Position numbers and translations under genes: made by a program. 64,000 nt of DNA from Bullera alba (Eukaryota > Basidiomycota > Tremellomycetes > Tremellales > Bulleraceae): NCBI GenBank assembly GCA_001600095.1, contig BCIX01000004.1, positions 66,586 through 130,585 on the forward strand, read 5' to 3'. The notes beneath the pieces are model-generated. The model was not told where the DNA came from and did not search any database. It saw nothing but the letters and a program-made list of their open reading frames with translations. Shown piece after piece: positions 46,251-57,265 of the stretch; position 1 is the first letter of the stretch, and each line of letters opens with the position of its first letter.

Positions 46251-48984
46251 CTATCCCTGGGCCTCCTCCGCGCCATAGGCGTTCGACTTGTGTTTCGGGA
46301 TGAAATTAAACCTGTCGTCCGACTTGCCCAAGAACATCTCCGAAATCTTGACCCAATCCCCAGCGAATGGACTGCTCAGCAGCGTCTCCAGCTCGGATCT
46401 GCCTCTGAAGGCAGGCGGTCGATCGTTCATCTTGGCGGGTAATCGCTCAAGCAGGCCGATGGGAATGTATCGATGTTGGAAGGATAGAGCCTCGCAGAGG
46501 AATCGACGGGTGGTGGAAACGCCTTGGGTGTCGGAACCCCAATGCGACAGGCCGAATTCCGCAAACTGAGCGAAGCAATGCGTCAGCATAGGTATTGCAG
46601 GAGCGGGACGGTGTGGAATGGTGTCTCACTTTTCGAATACCCTCCAGTCGCTCCGTGGCGGAGATGTCCCATTCCCGCCTCTCTGCAATCTCGGTGAACA
46701 GCCACGGTTTGATCAACGCCCCTCTTGCAACCATCACCCCGTCAACGCCAGACGCCTCCTTCTCCTCGTAATAGCTCTGCGGGGTGTCAGCGCCATCTCT
46801 CTACGTGGAGTGCTGGGTATCAGAGTCATAGCGAAGATTGGCAAGACATGGAGATAGTTCCAACACCGTTTTGGAGATGGATCACCCACCTGCGCAGAGA
46901 AGCAATCTCCATTACCGAACATTGGAATCTTGGGCATGCCCGCATCTGACACTGCCTCCCTCAGGCCATCGCAGCATTGCTTGATATACGCCCAATCCGC
47001 ATTCTTCGAGTATCTCTGCTGTCGAGATCGTCCGTGCAGCTACCGATCGCGTCAGAGCCTAGATAGTGGAGCTCATGCATAGGACTCACTGTCATGGCGC
47101 TAGCTCCCCATTCCGTGGCGAAGCGGGGGATGAGTTTGTGTGCATTGGGCTTTGTGCTGGCGACTCCGGTTCTCTACGGGAGTGTTAGTCGAGATTCACA
47201 CTTGCTAGTGCAGAGGGATGGGGGAACTTACGAATTTGACAGTCAAAGGGACTTAGCAAGCGCGGTCAGTGATCGTGCGACGAGGCTGCGTGGATGTACT
47301 CACTCTCGCCAAGGGCCCGGTTCATACCGACCAGAATCTTGCCCAACCGCCCTGGTGACTCGAGCACTGACACTATGTCAGTCGACTACACAGCTCAGGG
47401 AGTTCGACACTCACGCGCACTGCCAGCTCCTTGATTAAACACCAGATCGATCGGACAGCCCATGTTGACATCGACGAAATCCACTCCGTCGCCGACTTCC
47501 CGGCTGAGCAGCTCGGCGGCGGGTACCATCCTGTTGGGAAATCCGCCGGCGAGCTGGACTCCAAACATCTTTTCACTCTCGTGTCGCCTGACCAGTGCCC
47601 ACTCGTCGTTATGACCCGTGACGAGGGGCTGGGCGAGAGCCATCTCGGAGCACGTAATGGTCGCGCCGTACGACACGCACAGTCGGCGGAATGGCTACAA
47701 GGTTAGCTCGGCGATCGAGCCAGTGAGCAGCGAGTGGATGTGTGTACGGAATTGGCGGAGGACTGGAGGGTAGTGATGCTGTGAGGATTACTCACTAGAT
47801 TCCCGTTCGTGGTCAGAGGCGCCAGATACAGCCCGTTCTCCCAGTTCAAACTCCTCTTCTCCTCTGGACGCAGGGGGACATCCAGCGACTCGGCCTGACC
47901 ATCTACAACGCCCTTGACCTCTGTCGCCGTCGAGACGTTCAGTGCCGCTTCTTCGCCGTTCATCGCGTCCTCCTCGCTGACGACCTTGCTCTTCTTGGGC
48001 GGCTTTTTGCCGAGAGTAAACTCCTTCTGGGGCTCGGCGTGCTTGAGATATCGGTCGGAAAAGGGGAACGGGTACTGGTAACCAAGAGTCAGCAATGGAC
48101 ACCAACTTGAGAGATCTGGTAGTCACCTCTGAGAACTTGAGACTTTGGAGGAGTTGTGTATTTGGGAAATTTGTCTCTTTGACTTTCCATCTGCCGGTGG
48201 GGGCCTGACGACCAATTTGACTGCCCTTCAACTGCCAATCTCCCTCGGCGGGCTGTACTCCCTCCGCACCCTCCGCCACCCTGGCCGAGTGTCCTCCCAG
48301 GAACCTACACCTCCAGCCATAGGGACAATAGCCGAGATCTTCATAAACCGGACATGACGTCTTGACGTCGATCGTCTTGCCCACATAGTCCTCTCCCCCG
48401 ACTTCCGGGCTGCCTAACACGACATATCCTCCATTTGCCGACCCGTCGGCGGGCGTGGTGAGGATGGCGGGGTTGAGCTCGTAGTGAATGTCGAAAGGTT
48501 TAAGCTGGAAATACTGCGTCCAATCATGTTGAAATCGACAAGCTGGACCCTTTGAACATGTACCAGTGGTTTCCCAGGATCTGCAGATCTTGACCCCGGA
48601 TTCCTGGAGGACGGGGAAATGTCGAGCTTTGTTCTGACCCGTCTTCTCCTTCTTGTCCATCTTGCGTCGCTTGCTATCACGCCCGTCCCGGGCGTCCCTG
48701 GCGTCGGGCTTTCGAGCCGATGAGCCCTCTGCGTCGTCATCAGCGGTGGAGTATGGCGCAGCGTGGTTCAGCTCGTCGTTCGAGGCGTTCTCCACCACGG
48801 GTTTCGGGTTGATCAGGTATCTGCACAGATCAGCCTCACTGATGGATCCCCGTGCTGGCAACTTGACTCACTCGGCTTTGATAGGAGCGACTCCGTTCCT
48901 TGGCTCTGGACGGGCGTTGATGTCGGTGCCTGGTCGGGCGGTGACGCTACCGTCTGCCACTGGGGCTTTGTCGACTTCGCTCAT
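46251..48984 (-). CDS. DUS3: tRNA-dihydrouridine(47) synthase (Dus3)
   Basis: FMN-dependent enzyme that makes dihydrouridine at position 47 of tRNAs. Start [13 protein letters not shown] at 48984. The N-terminal half has two CCCH zinc fingers: [20 protein letters not shown], and [18 protein letters not shown]...H. The catalytic TIM barrel begins at [27 protein letters not shown] and [11 protein letters not shown] follow, then the DUS signature [15 protein letters not shown] with the catalytic Cys. [23 protein letters not shown] and [13 protein letters not shown] match FMN-binding elements. The C-terminal helical domain ends in [14 protein letters not shown]. This domain plan (zinc fingers plus DUS barrel) is unique to Dus3. 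Its promoter is divergent from SEC61 alpha. Confidence 0.96.
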
Positions 48985-49381
48985 GACTACCGGGCTCCTG
49001 TGAGTGTTTAGTGATGCTCCAGGTCAGAGCCTAGAGTCATAGGCAGGTCTAAGACGAGTTGCTCATACCCCGCCTGGCTGCAGTCAACTTTTGCCCGCTC
49101 GCCTCCACCCAGTCACATCACTTACGTAATAGCCGAGGTAACGGCATTAGGTGCGCGAAGCCATCGCACGCCTCGCAGGCCTGCCAAAGGAGCTCGCCGC
49201 GCCTATCTCCCCCTGGATTAGCCCAATTCGGCTGCCAACAAGACACTCCGACTCCCCCCTGCTCGATCACCTCTCTGGTCATCTATTCCACCCAGTTCCA
49301 TCGACATTGATCCATCACACCCATAGGTCAACGTCAACTCGTCTCCCCGGCTAGGCCTGTCACAGTCAACAGCCGTTCATC
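48985..49381. promoter_or_regulatory. Divergent DUS3/SEC61 promoter
   Basis: 397 bases between two housekeeping starts. CT-rich sequence precedes the SEC61 ATG. No clear TATA box. Confidence 0.5.
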
Positions 49382-51111
49382 ATGGGTTGTAAGTCAAGCT
49401 ATAGTAGCGAGCGGGGGCGAGAAACTGACACGCTGTAGTCCGCTTCTTAGAGCTCGTCCGACCGTTCATGTCCATCCTCCCAGAGGTCACGGCACCCGAG
49501 CGAAAGGTGTGTACTGTCTCCAAGCATCGCTGGCAACTGATTGACACGCTATAGGTCACATTCAACCACAAAGTGCTATGGACAGCGACGACACTGCTCA
49601 TCTTCCTCGTCTGCTCTCAAGTCCCTCTCTACGGTATCATGTCGTCAGACTCGTCTGACCCGCTCTACTGGCTCCGAGCCATCCTCGCCTCCAACAGGGG
49701 TACCCTGATGGAACTCGGTATCACCCCGATCGTCACCTCTGGCATGATCATGCAGCTCCTCGCCGGGGCCCAATTGATCGACGTTGACTTCAGTCTCAAA
49801 GACGACCGAGCGTTGTTCGGTGGTGCCCAGAAGCGTGAGTCCTGTCTCCACTTTAGCAGCATTGTACTTACCGCTTGTAGTCTTCGCGTTGATCATCTCC
49901 CTCGGCCAGGCCACGGTCTACGTCCTCACCGGTCTCTACGGCTCGCCCTCCTCGCTCGGTCCCGGTGTCTGCCTCTTGCTCATCCTCCAACTCGTCTCCG
50001 CCTCGCTCATCGTCATCCTCCTCGACGAGCTCCTCACCAAGGGCTACGGCTTGGGATCAGGTATCTCCCTGTTCATCGCCACCAACATTTGCGAGAACAT
50101 CATCTGGAAGGCCTTCTCCCCGAACACTGTCAACACCGGTCGAGGCCCAGAGTTTGAGGGCGCTGTCATTGCCCTCTTCCACCTCCTCTTCACCTGGAAC
50201 GACAAGACCCGAGCGCTCAAGGAGGCGTTTTACAGAGAGCGACTGCCCAACATTATGAACCTCCTCGCCACAGTGTTCATCTTCGCCTTGGTCATCTACC
50301 TCCAAGGCTTCAGGATCGAGATCCCAATCAAGTCGAGCAAGATGCGAGGCCAGAGAGGCTCCTACCCCGTCAAACTGTTCTACACGTCCAACATGCCAAT
50401 CATGCTCGAGAGCGCTTTGACCAGCAACGTGTTCTTGATCTCGCAAATGCTCGCCTCGCGATTCCCAACAAACTTCCTCGTCCGACTGCTCGGTGTCTGG
50501 GAGGTGAGCCGCCCTCTATTAGACGTAGAGTGATGCTAATTCTCACATTTTAGCCAATGGAAGACTCTCCATCGCAGCTGTCCGCCGTCTCCGGTATCGC
50601 ATACTACATCTCTGCCCCACACTCTCTCAAGGCTGCCCTCGTCGACCCACTGCACACCGTCGTCTACATTGCCTTCATCGTCACCGCCTGTGCCATCTTC
50701 TCCAAGACCTGGATCGAGGTTTCCGGCTCTGGACCCCGTGACGTCGCCAAGCAGCTCAAGGACCAGGGCATGACGCTCGCCGGACACCGAGATGCCTCGA
50801 TCTACAAGGAACTCAAGCGGGTCATCCCCACCGCCGCCGCGTTTGGTGGTGCCACCCTCGGTCTGCTGTCCGTCGTCGCTGATATGATGGGCGCATTGGG
50901 TTCTGGAACCGGTATCCTCATGGCCACGACCATCATCTACGGCTGTGAGTAGCTACCTCCATGCCGATGCGAGGAGAGGTGCTGACTTGTTTAGACTTTG
51001 AGCTTGGTGTCAAGGAGAACTCTGGCATGGACGCCGCTGGCTTGGGAGACTTGCGTGAGTGATCACGCGTGGTGCCTGGTATGTCTGCTGACCCTCGTTA
51101 TAGTCTTCTAA
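49382..51111 (+). CDS. SEC61: Sec61 alpha, ER protein-conducting channel
   Basis: Ten-TM channel subunit for co- and post-translational translocation into the ER. First coding exon is 7 nt (49382-49388, ATGGGTT) and the last is 8 nt, from the acceptor at 51103 to the stop at 51109-51111. The start [19 protein letters not shown] is the canonical alpha N-terminus. Then come [14 protein letters not shown] with the plug region, [20 protein letters not shown] (TM2), [55 protein letters not shown] (cytosolic loop to the ribosome), the NVFLISQML segment, [29 protein letters not shown] and the C-terminal [14 protein letters not shown]. Essentially full-length and intact. SEC62 lies 18 kb away. Confidence 0.97.
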
Positions 51112-51930
51112 GCTGCGTGCCGCATGTAGAAGGACGTGCCTCGTTCGGATGTTGGAATGAGGATCAATGCCGCACGTCGCCTTGTAGGAGGGTGGTATGG
51201 AGTGAAGGGAGAGACGGAGAAAGGAGGGTCGTGGAAGGAGTGACGCTGAGGAGGGGCTAGAGGAGAGCTCGGCGGAGGGGTCCGAATCGCCTCAAGGAGG
51301 AGAGCCGACCTGAGAACATCGAAAAAAGTTTCATGGGTATACTTGCCCTACATTTTGCATTATGAACAAAATTGTCGATAGCCGCCGTGCAGTCCTGGCC
51401 GGCCTGGCCGGATCACCGTGCGCCTGGTGTGCGTCGAGTGTGTACAAGCACCATCAGCGCGGCTGCTGGTCCACTCATGCTTCGGACGTACGGCGACCAG
51501 GTAGGAGATAGTGGAATACGTGTACATCGTCTATCGTACCTCGTCGACCTGGCTGATACTCATACTCGTACACAATCTATTCCGCCATCTAATGTTCTCG
51601 TCTCGTCGTAATTGTCGGCAGTGTCGTATTGTGGTGTTAGGTCCGCTCACCCTTCCTCGTTGGATTGGGCTTTCTGTACTGCACTTTGGCTTCAGAGCTC
51701 GACTCGAGCATCGTTCTGTCCGTCCATTGATCTCCTCTCCAGCATCCGTCGATCAGCATTTGATCACCTCTTGATATGGGTGGTCGGAGTTGTCGTAGGT
51801 CGGAGATGTGGAGGTGTAGGTTCCACTGTTGCCCAGTATCGGTGAGGCTCTCGCCGCCAGATTGTCCGCAGCGCTCCGTGCTCCGCGCTCAGAGCTCAGA
51901 GCTCCGCGCTCCGCGCTCCGCGCTCGGCGC
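51112..51930. other. Intergenic between convergent SEC61 and the mannosyltransferase
   Basis: 819 bases. Near 51883-51928 short CGCTC and GAGCTC units repeat (AGCTCAGAGCTC, then CGCTCCGCGCTCCGCGCTC). No gene supported. Confidence 0.55.
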
Positions 51931-54023
51931 CTACCACCCGCCTATCCTCCCTCCCTCCTGGAAGAACGCCTCGGCAAAGCCTTCAAACACGCCCCCCTCC
52001 ACATCGCCCACTTCGACCGTGTCGACAGTATTGGCCAACAGCTCTGTCTCGGATAGGTCCTCGGCGGCATTGCCGTGCATCTCAAGATCGAGACACATTC
52101 CCCTCGCCGCGCCCTGATACACAAACGAGTGGGCGTAGTTCAGCGCCGGGTTCCGCACAGAGTCGTCGGACATGCGTTTCTGCAGGGAATGGTTAGCGGG
52201 TGGGTTTGGGTGCGGTGGAGGTTTCGGGACTTACGACGTGGGTGAAGCTGTTGCCAGAGTTCAAGCCGCTATTGCCGAGGTGTTTGAGCAGGTTGCTACC
52301 GCGCCAACGCGTCAGCGTGTGTTAGGCAGATAAGGATAGCATCGTGTGGGGACTCACGAGTGGATGAACAAGGGAGGTTCTCTGGTGAAGCCCTCTGGAA
52401 CCACCAGATCATATTGCAGCACAGTACTATCCCCATCAGCACATCGCCATCAACTCCGCCCGGGCACGGACTCACTGTCCGCAGAATCTCCCCCCCTCGT
52501 ACGTGTTCAAGAAACCCAGCGCGGACATCCACCTCGGACTCTCGCCAAATTCAATCCCCAGAATCCTAAACGCCCACCTGAACGTGTCCTTGTCTCCGCC
52601 ACACATGTGGAACCAGAAATCCCTATCGGCCTGCATCTCCGCGGCGATGAGTAACGCGGCGAGATTGAGCCCTCCATTGCCCGCCTTGTCGATCACGATC
52701 TGACCCGACTCAAAGGTGAACGAGTCGAGGGTGCACGTTTCCCCAACGAGGCGCCAGATGGCATTGTGGGGGTGGTCCTTGGACAGGTCGGGCCAGAACA
52801 CCGCTCGGCCGTGGTCGGCATATAGGGGTGCGTCGAATAGGTGCGTTGGATCCCGCAGGGGTGTGTTGTCTAAGTAAGTGTCAGTATAGTATGTGTAAGG
52901 CCGGGCGTAGGACGTACCAGAGTCTAGGTACAATACCTCCCGGAAAGCCGATTGGACGATAGCCAGCCCCTTGATCTGCCAGTTCTGACGAGGGATAACG
53001 GGGTCAGCTGGCTGTCAGCAGATTGAGCGCTTGCTCACCTTCCATGCGTTGTCCTGTTTACCCACTCCTTCGATCTAGTAAAGCGTGAGCACAACGGTCT
53101 GAGATCCCCCATTCGTACCCACCTCGCGAATGACTGCGCCGAACGATTCAATCTCCCGTCTCTGGTTTTGGTCGTGCAGCTCGTCTTTATAGTGGAACAC
53201 CTCGACGGGTAGTTCCACTCCGAGCCTTTTGAGGTGTTTGAGCACGGTGATCATCCGTAGCGTGGTGTCCTAAGGAGCCGAATAAGTGACGGTAGACTGC
53301 TGACTGAGGAGGGCTCACCTGATTGCCCGCTGTCATGACTATACCCCTACCCTCCCCATCGTCCCATTCCCCAATGACCTTTTCCCCCGCACTGATCCTC
53401 TTCTCGAGCCATCTGACTACCTGCGCCCTCCGCTCGGCGATATCGTCGGTGGATATCTTGTTCCAATAGTCTATTTCACCAAAGTACTGATCTGGATTCA
53501 CCATGTTGTCGCTATTCCTCCTCGGGCACCCTTTCTCATTCAACCTGTTGCTCTCCTCGAGATCCCATCCGTCCGCCCGGGTGAGGAACGAGTGCAGCCG
53601 TCGGCCCAGGGGCCGCAGGAGCGGTGTGTCGAATACCTCTTGAGGGAATCTGAGCGATTTACCAAATGGAATAACATAGTATTCCGGCAATAAAGACAAG
53701 TTCAACCCTTCCTCCCCCTCTCCCCCGGGCTGGGAGTCTCCGCCGTTGTCAGACTGGTCTTTGGGCATGTACGGTGGATATCGATGTTTCTGAGACCATG
53801 ATGACGGCAAGATCGATATCGACGGTGAAGAGGGGTATGTGACTAGCAAGAGGCCTAGCGCCAATGCGAACACGAGTATCGATTTGAGACGGAACGACGA
53901 GCCGAGAAGCCTGTTGAGCGGACTGGGCAGCCGGTTCAGCATGCTTGATAGGGATCCTCTGCGCCGAGCGGTGTGGATTGTCGGTGGGGGGATGGCCAAT
54001 GGAGGCAAGTTGTGCGGTTTCAT
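51931..54023 (-). CDS. Type II membrane mannosyltransferase (MNN1/MNN2 family)
   Basis: Golgi-type glycosyltransferase adding mannose to N- or O-linked glycans. Start MMKPHNLPPLAIPPP at 54023; a single signal anchor, FRLKSILVFALALGLLLVTY, near residue 55 makes it type II. The catalytic domain begins near GIVMTAGNQDTTLRM (family nucleotide-sugar region), then GVELPVEVFHYKDEL, and VGKQDNAWKNWQIKGLA-type sequence. Next comes the DxD motif FREVLYLDSDNTP, which binds the metal and GDP-mannose. Further: GRAVFWPDLSKDHPHN, FESGQIVIDKAGN and FWFHMCGGDKDTFRWAF, all family hallmarks. About seven exons. In capsule-forming relatives such enzymes help make cell-wall mannoproteins; that role here is inferred. 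Confidence 0.88.
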
Positions 54024-54632
54024 CAAGTGTGCGGGGTGATGTCGAGCGTTGGCCTGGGGCAGTGCTGCAGCTGTTCACAGTTCGGGGCGATACGGGCGGT
54101 ACTTGTATTGAGCTGAGTCGTGGCTTGGGTTGAAGTGATACTGGCGATCACACCTCAGATCTATAGGTCCACCTGCACAGCTACCAGGCCACCAGTGACT
54201 CCCGACGCTGCAGTGCCTTCCAAGGACGTCGGTTGGGGGTTGTTTACAAGTGAGTTGGCAAGTTATCCCTGGTTATCCCCTGCCTTCTGATCGGCAAGGA
54301 TGCTTTCTTCTCTGTTCTGCCTGCCCCTCCTTTGGGTGTTTGGTCTGCCTGTACTGTCGGGTCAAGTATCGTCTCAAGGCGGCACCATCGCTGTCGCTGT
54401 CGTCGGCGTCGTCGTAGTAGAGTGTACCAACACTATAGAAGCTGGAAAATCTCCGCAGTGGTCGTTGGCGTCATTTCAAAAATGGCTGCGCAGTGTTTTT
54501 CTATTTCAGGGCGCAGCGCAGGTGGGTATCATATCCAGCCAACGGGCCAAGACATGGGATACATATACATAAGGTGTGCATGTAGGGCAGTTGTACTCGT
54601 ACTCGTACACAAGATAGCAAGATAGCACTCGC
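54024..54632. promoter_or_regulatory. Upstream of the mannosyltransferase, downstream of HSF1
   Basis: 609 bases between two minus-strand genes: the mannosyltransferase promoter and the HSF1 3' end. Short GTCGTC runs near 54390-54420 are low-complexity only. Confidence 0.45.
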
Positions 54633-56854
54633 TCACTTGTCGTCCTGGGCGAGGTGTTCCAGGAAATCATCCACGTTGAACTCTGAATCCAGTCCGCCCA
54701 GCCCATTGTCCCCGCCAGTGTTGGCGTTCAGTTCCGAAGTGGATGATTGATTTGTGGAATCAGGCAGGTCCAGACCCATTGACCTTACGAGCGAGTCGAT
54801 TGAATCTTGAAGTTTCTCCACGTCGCCGTTGATGCCCACTGCCTCTTGATACGATTTCATCAGTGCCTCGTCGTTCTGCAACAGCGCGTTCTGATGGCGC
54901 AGGGGGGAGAACAAGGCGAGAGTGGGGTCGAGCTCGTCCTGGGCGATGGTGTTGGGATCAAAGCCGTTGCCTCGATTTGGCGCGTTGAATGGGAATCCAG
55001 AGCCCGCGGCCTGGGGTTGGGCTTGGTTCGGATTCAGCTTGCTGGGCGTCTGGAGCGCCTGACCCTGAGCCGAGTTGTTGAGCGAGTTGAGGAACATTTG
55101 CGCCGCGGCCGGTGATTGCAATAGCGACCCAATGGTAGTCTGCAGTATGGACGGATCGAGGTTGAAGGCCGAGGCAGCGGCGGCCGTTGATCCTGGGCTC
55201 AGAGGCTGATTCGAGCTTGGGCCATCTTGGTTGTTGGCCCGTTGGCCGGCGCTCTGCTGTTGCTGGAAGTATGGCACTAGCGCGCTGGGATCGATGGCCG
55301 GCAGGTTGTTGGCCGAGTCGCTGAGCGGGGAGAAGAGCTGATTGGCATTGTTGGTATTGGGCGTAGGGAGACGAGTTGAGGCGGAGGAAGAGGCGGGGTT
55401 GAAGGGCGATCCCTCTTCCTCCGAAGGCAAGTTTGTGAAACGCTGCGAGGTGGACGACCAAGGATCCGAGGATGACAATTGGTCTGACCTCTGTGTTTGC
55501 GAACCGCGATATCGGGGGAGAGAGAGGTTGAAAGGGTCGACGCTATTAGGCGATTCTATATCGTAAATGGTCAGAACAACTCACAGACTTGGCTTGCGTG
55601 GACTCACCTGATATCTCGACAATCTGCCCATCCTCGCCTACGTGCTCATCCCGCCCATCACTGATCATCCTATCGATACCCAGCCTCTTCCTCTTCTTGC
55701 TCGAGCCGGTGTTGTCATCCCCCGTATCCTCCCTCTTGCTCCCCAGGCCGCCCCGCCTCATGGCCTCTTTGAGGCCTTTCAGCCCTTCGCCCTCTGTCCC
55801 GAACAACCTCTCCAGAAAGGTGACAATGAGATCTATTGTCTCCTGGTGTTTCTGATTCTTCTCCCTCTGCACCGCCGCCTCTCGCCATAACAGCTCGTTA
55901 CTGCTCTGGAGCGCCTTTAGATCCGCGCCTATACTCGCTTGTGTGCGCTGAATCGCGGCTATGCCGTTCGTGATGGCTGATAGGTCGATCATTTGTTGTC
56001 CACTGGGACCGACCATGATCCCAGCTTCGCCCTCGGTCGTCCCGTCCGTAATGAGGTATTGGCCCGTCGAGCTCAGTAGTCCGGTGGCATTGGAGGAGGC
56101 GGTGTTGGAGGCTTGACGGGAGGACGAGCGTGTGGCATTGGGGTTCGGAGCGGGTGCGGTAGGCGGTGGATTCCCCGGTCGATTGTTCTTTCTCATCACT
56201 CGGGAGAGTAAGTGTGCTTTACCGCGTTTGAAGAATGGGTTGACGAATTCCCACAGCTCGGATTCGTTCGGGTTGTCCGCTTTCAACACGCCAGTCTGCG
56301 GCTGTGGGACTTTGTCTGCACACACGTCAGCACGAGTCAAGAGTGAGTGAGGAGGGGAGGGACTCACGGAATCCATACATGTTGAGCTGTCTGACAAAGC
56401 TTGAGAAATTCGAGTGCTTGAAGAACCGGGGTAGGATCTCCTTTCCGAATCGTTCGTGATTGGGGACAAAGAACGAGTCACCCGACTCGGCCCAGTATAT
56501 CAACGTGTCCGTCCCTGGGTCCGACACCATACTACACCGTCATCAGCTGAGCCCTCGCCGGGCCAAAGTCTCTGAGATGAGGACCCACCTGAAGAGCTTT
56601 TGCAAGAATGCAGGGACTTTGACCACCTCTCCATTCTCATCCACACTGAGGCCAGACTTGTTCACAGCGCCGGCACCCCCGCTCCCGCTCCCGCTGGCGC
56701 TCATGTCGCCGGTGGCAGCGGCAGTCAACCCGCTCAAGTCGCCGATAAACTCTGGACTCTCCGGCTCCGGTTTTGGCGACACGGAGACTGAAATCGTGGA
56801 CGCCGGGGACATCTGTTTCGACGGACCGGCTATGGCGTTGAGATTGGTCGTCAT
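54633..56854 (-). CDS. HSF1: Heat shock transcription factor Hsf1
   Basis: Nuclear trimeric regulator that binds heat shock elements. Start [17 protein letters not shown] at 56854, then a low-complexity N-terminal activation-type region. DNA-binding domain: [18 protein letters not shown], then [40 protein letters not shown] (recognition helix) and YGFHKVPQPQ, ending [20 protein letters not shown]. Heptad region for trimerisation: [19 protein letters not shown] through [15 protein letters not shown], a classic HR-A/B coiled coil. Basic [10 protein letters not shown] could be a nuclear signal. The long C-terminus is Gln/Asn/Ser-rich and ends [14 protein letters not shown], a hydrophobic-acidic activation motif. 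Introns interrupt the DNA-binding domain, as in related fungi. Confidence 0.96.
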
Positions 56855-57265
56855 GCCGTCCTACGCAGTCCAATGGAGCTTTCCGTCCAAGCTGTGAGAA
56901 GGATTGATGCAGCTCGGGCAGGTCGGGCAAGTCGGGCGAGGGTCGTTGCTTTGTGGTCGAGCCAGGCGATTGGCGACCCAGTATACGTCCTAGTCTACCG
57001 GTGGGCGATCAAGATGAGATGTACAACGATGAATGGTGGATATGCTCGTCGTCGTGTTAGACTGTCTCTACGTTGACACTTGGGCCGTCGGCATTGTGTG
57101 CACTCCTTTAGAGACTTTTACCGCGGGCCTAAAGAGGGGGCAGGCTTGATTGTCCTGCGCCTATTACAGACACGGTCGCTCTTGTCAGGATAGGCGCGCC
57201 ATGCTTGCGCGTATACAGCTCGCCCGGTGTCCGACCACACATCGATAGCAACGACAACAGCGGTG
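56855..57265. promoter_or_regulatory. Divergent HSF1/LRR-protein promoter
   Basis: 411 bases. Near 56913-56943 the unit GTCGGGC(A/G)A repeats three times. No perfect heat shock element was found by eye. Confidence 0.45.

Noticed and set aside
56460..56897. 145-codon plus-strand frame
   Set aside because: Antisense shadow of HSF1 exons and first intron.
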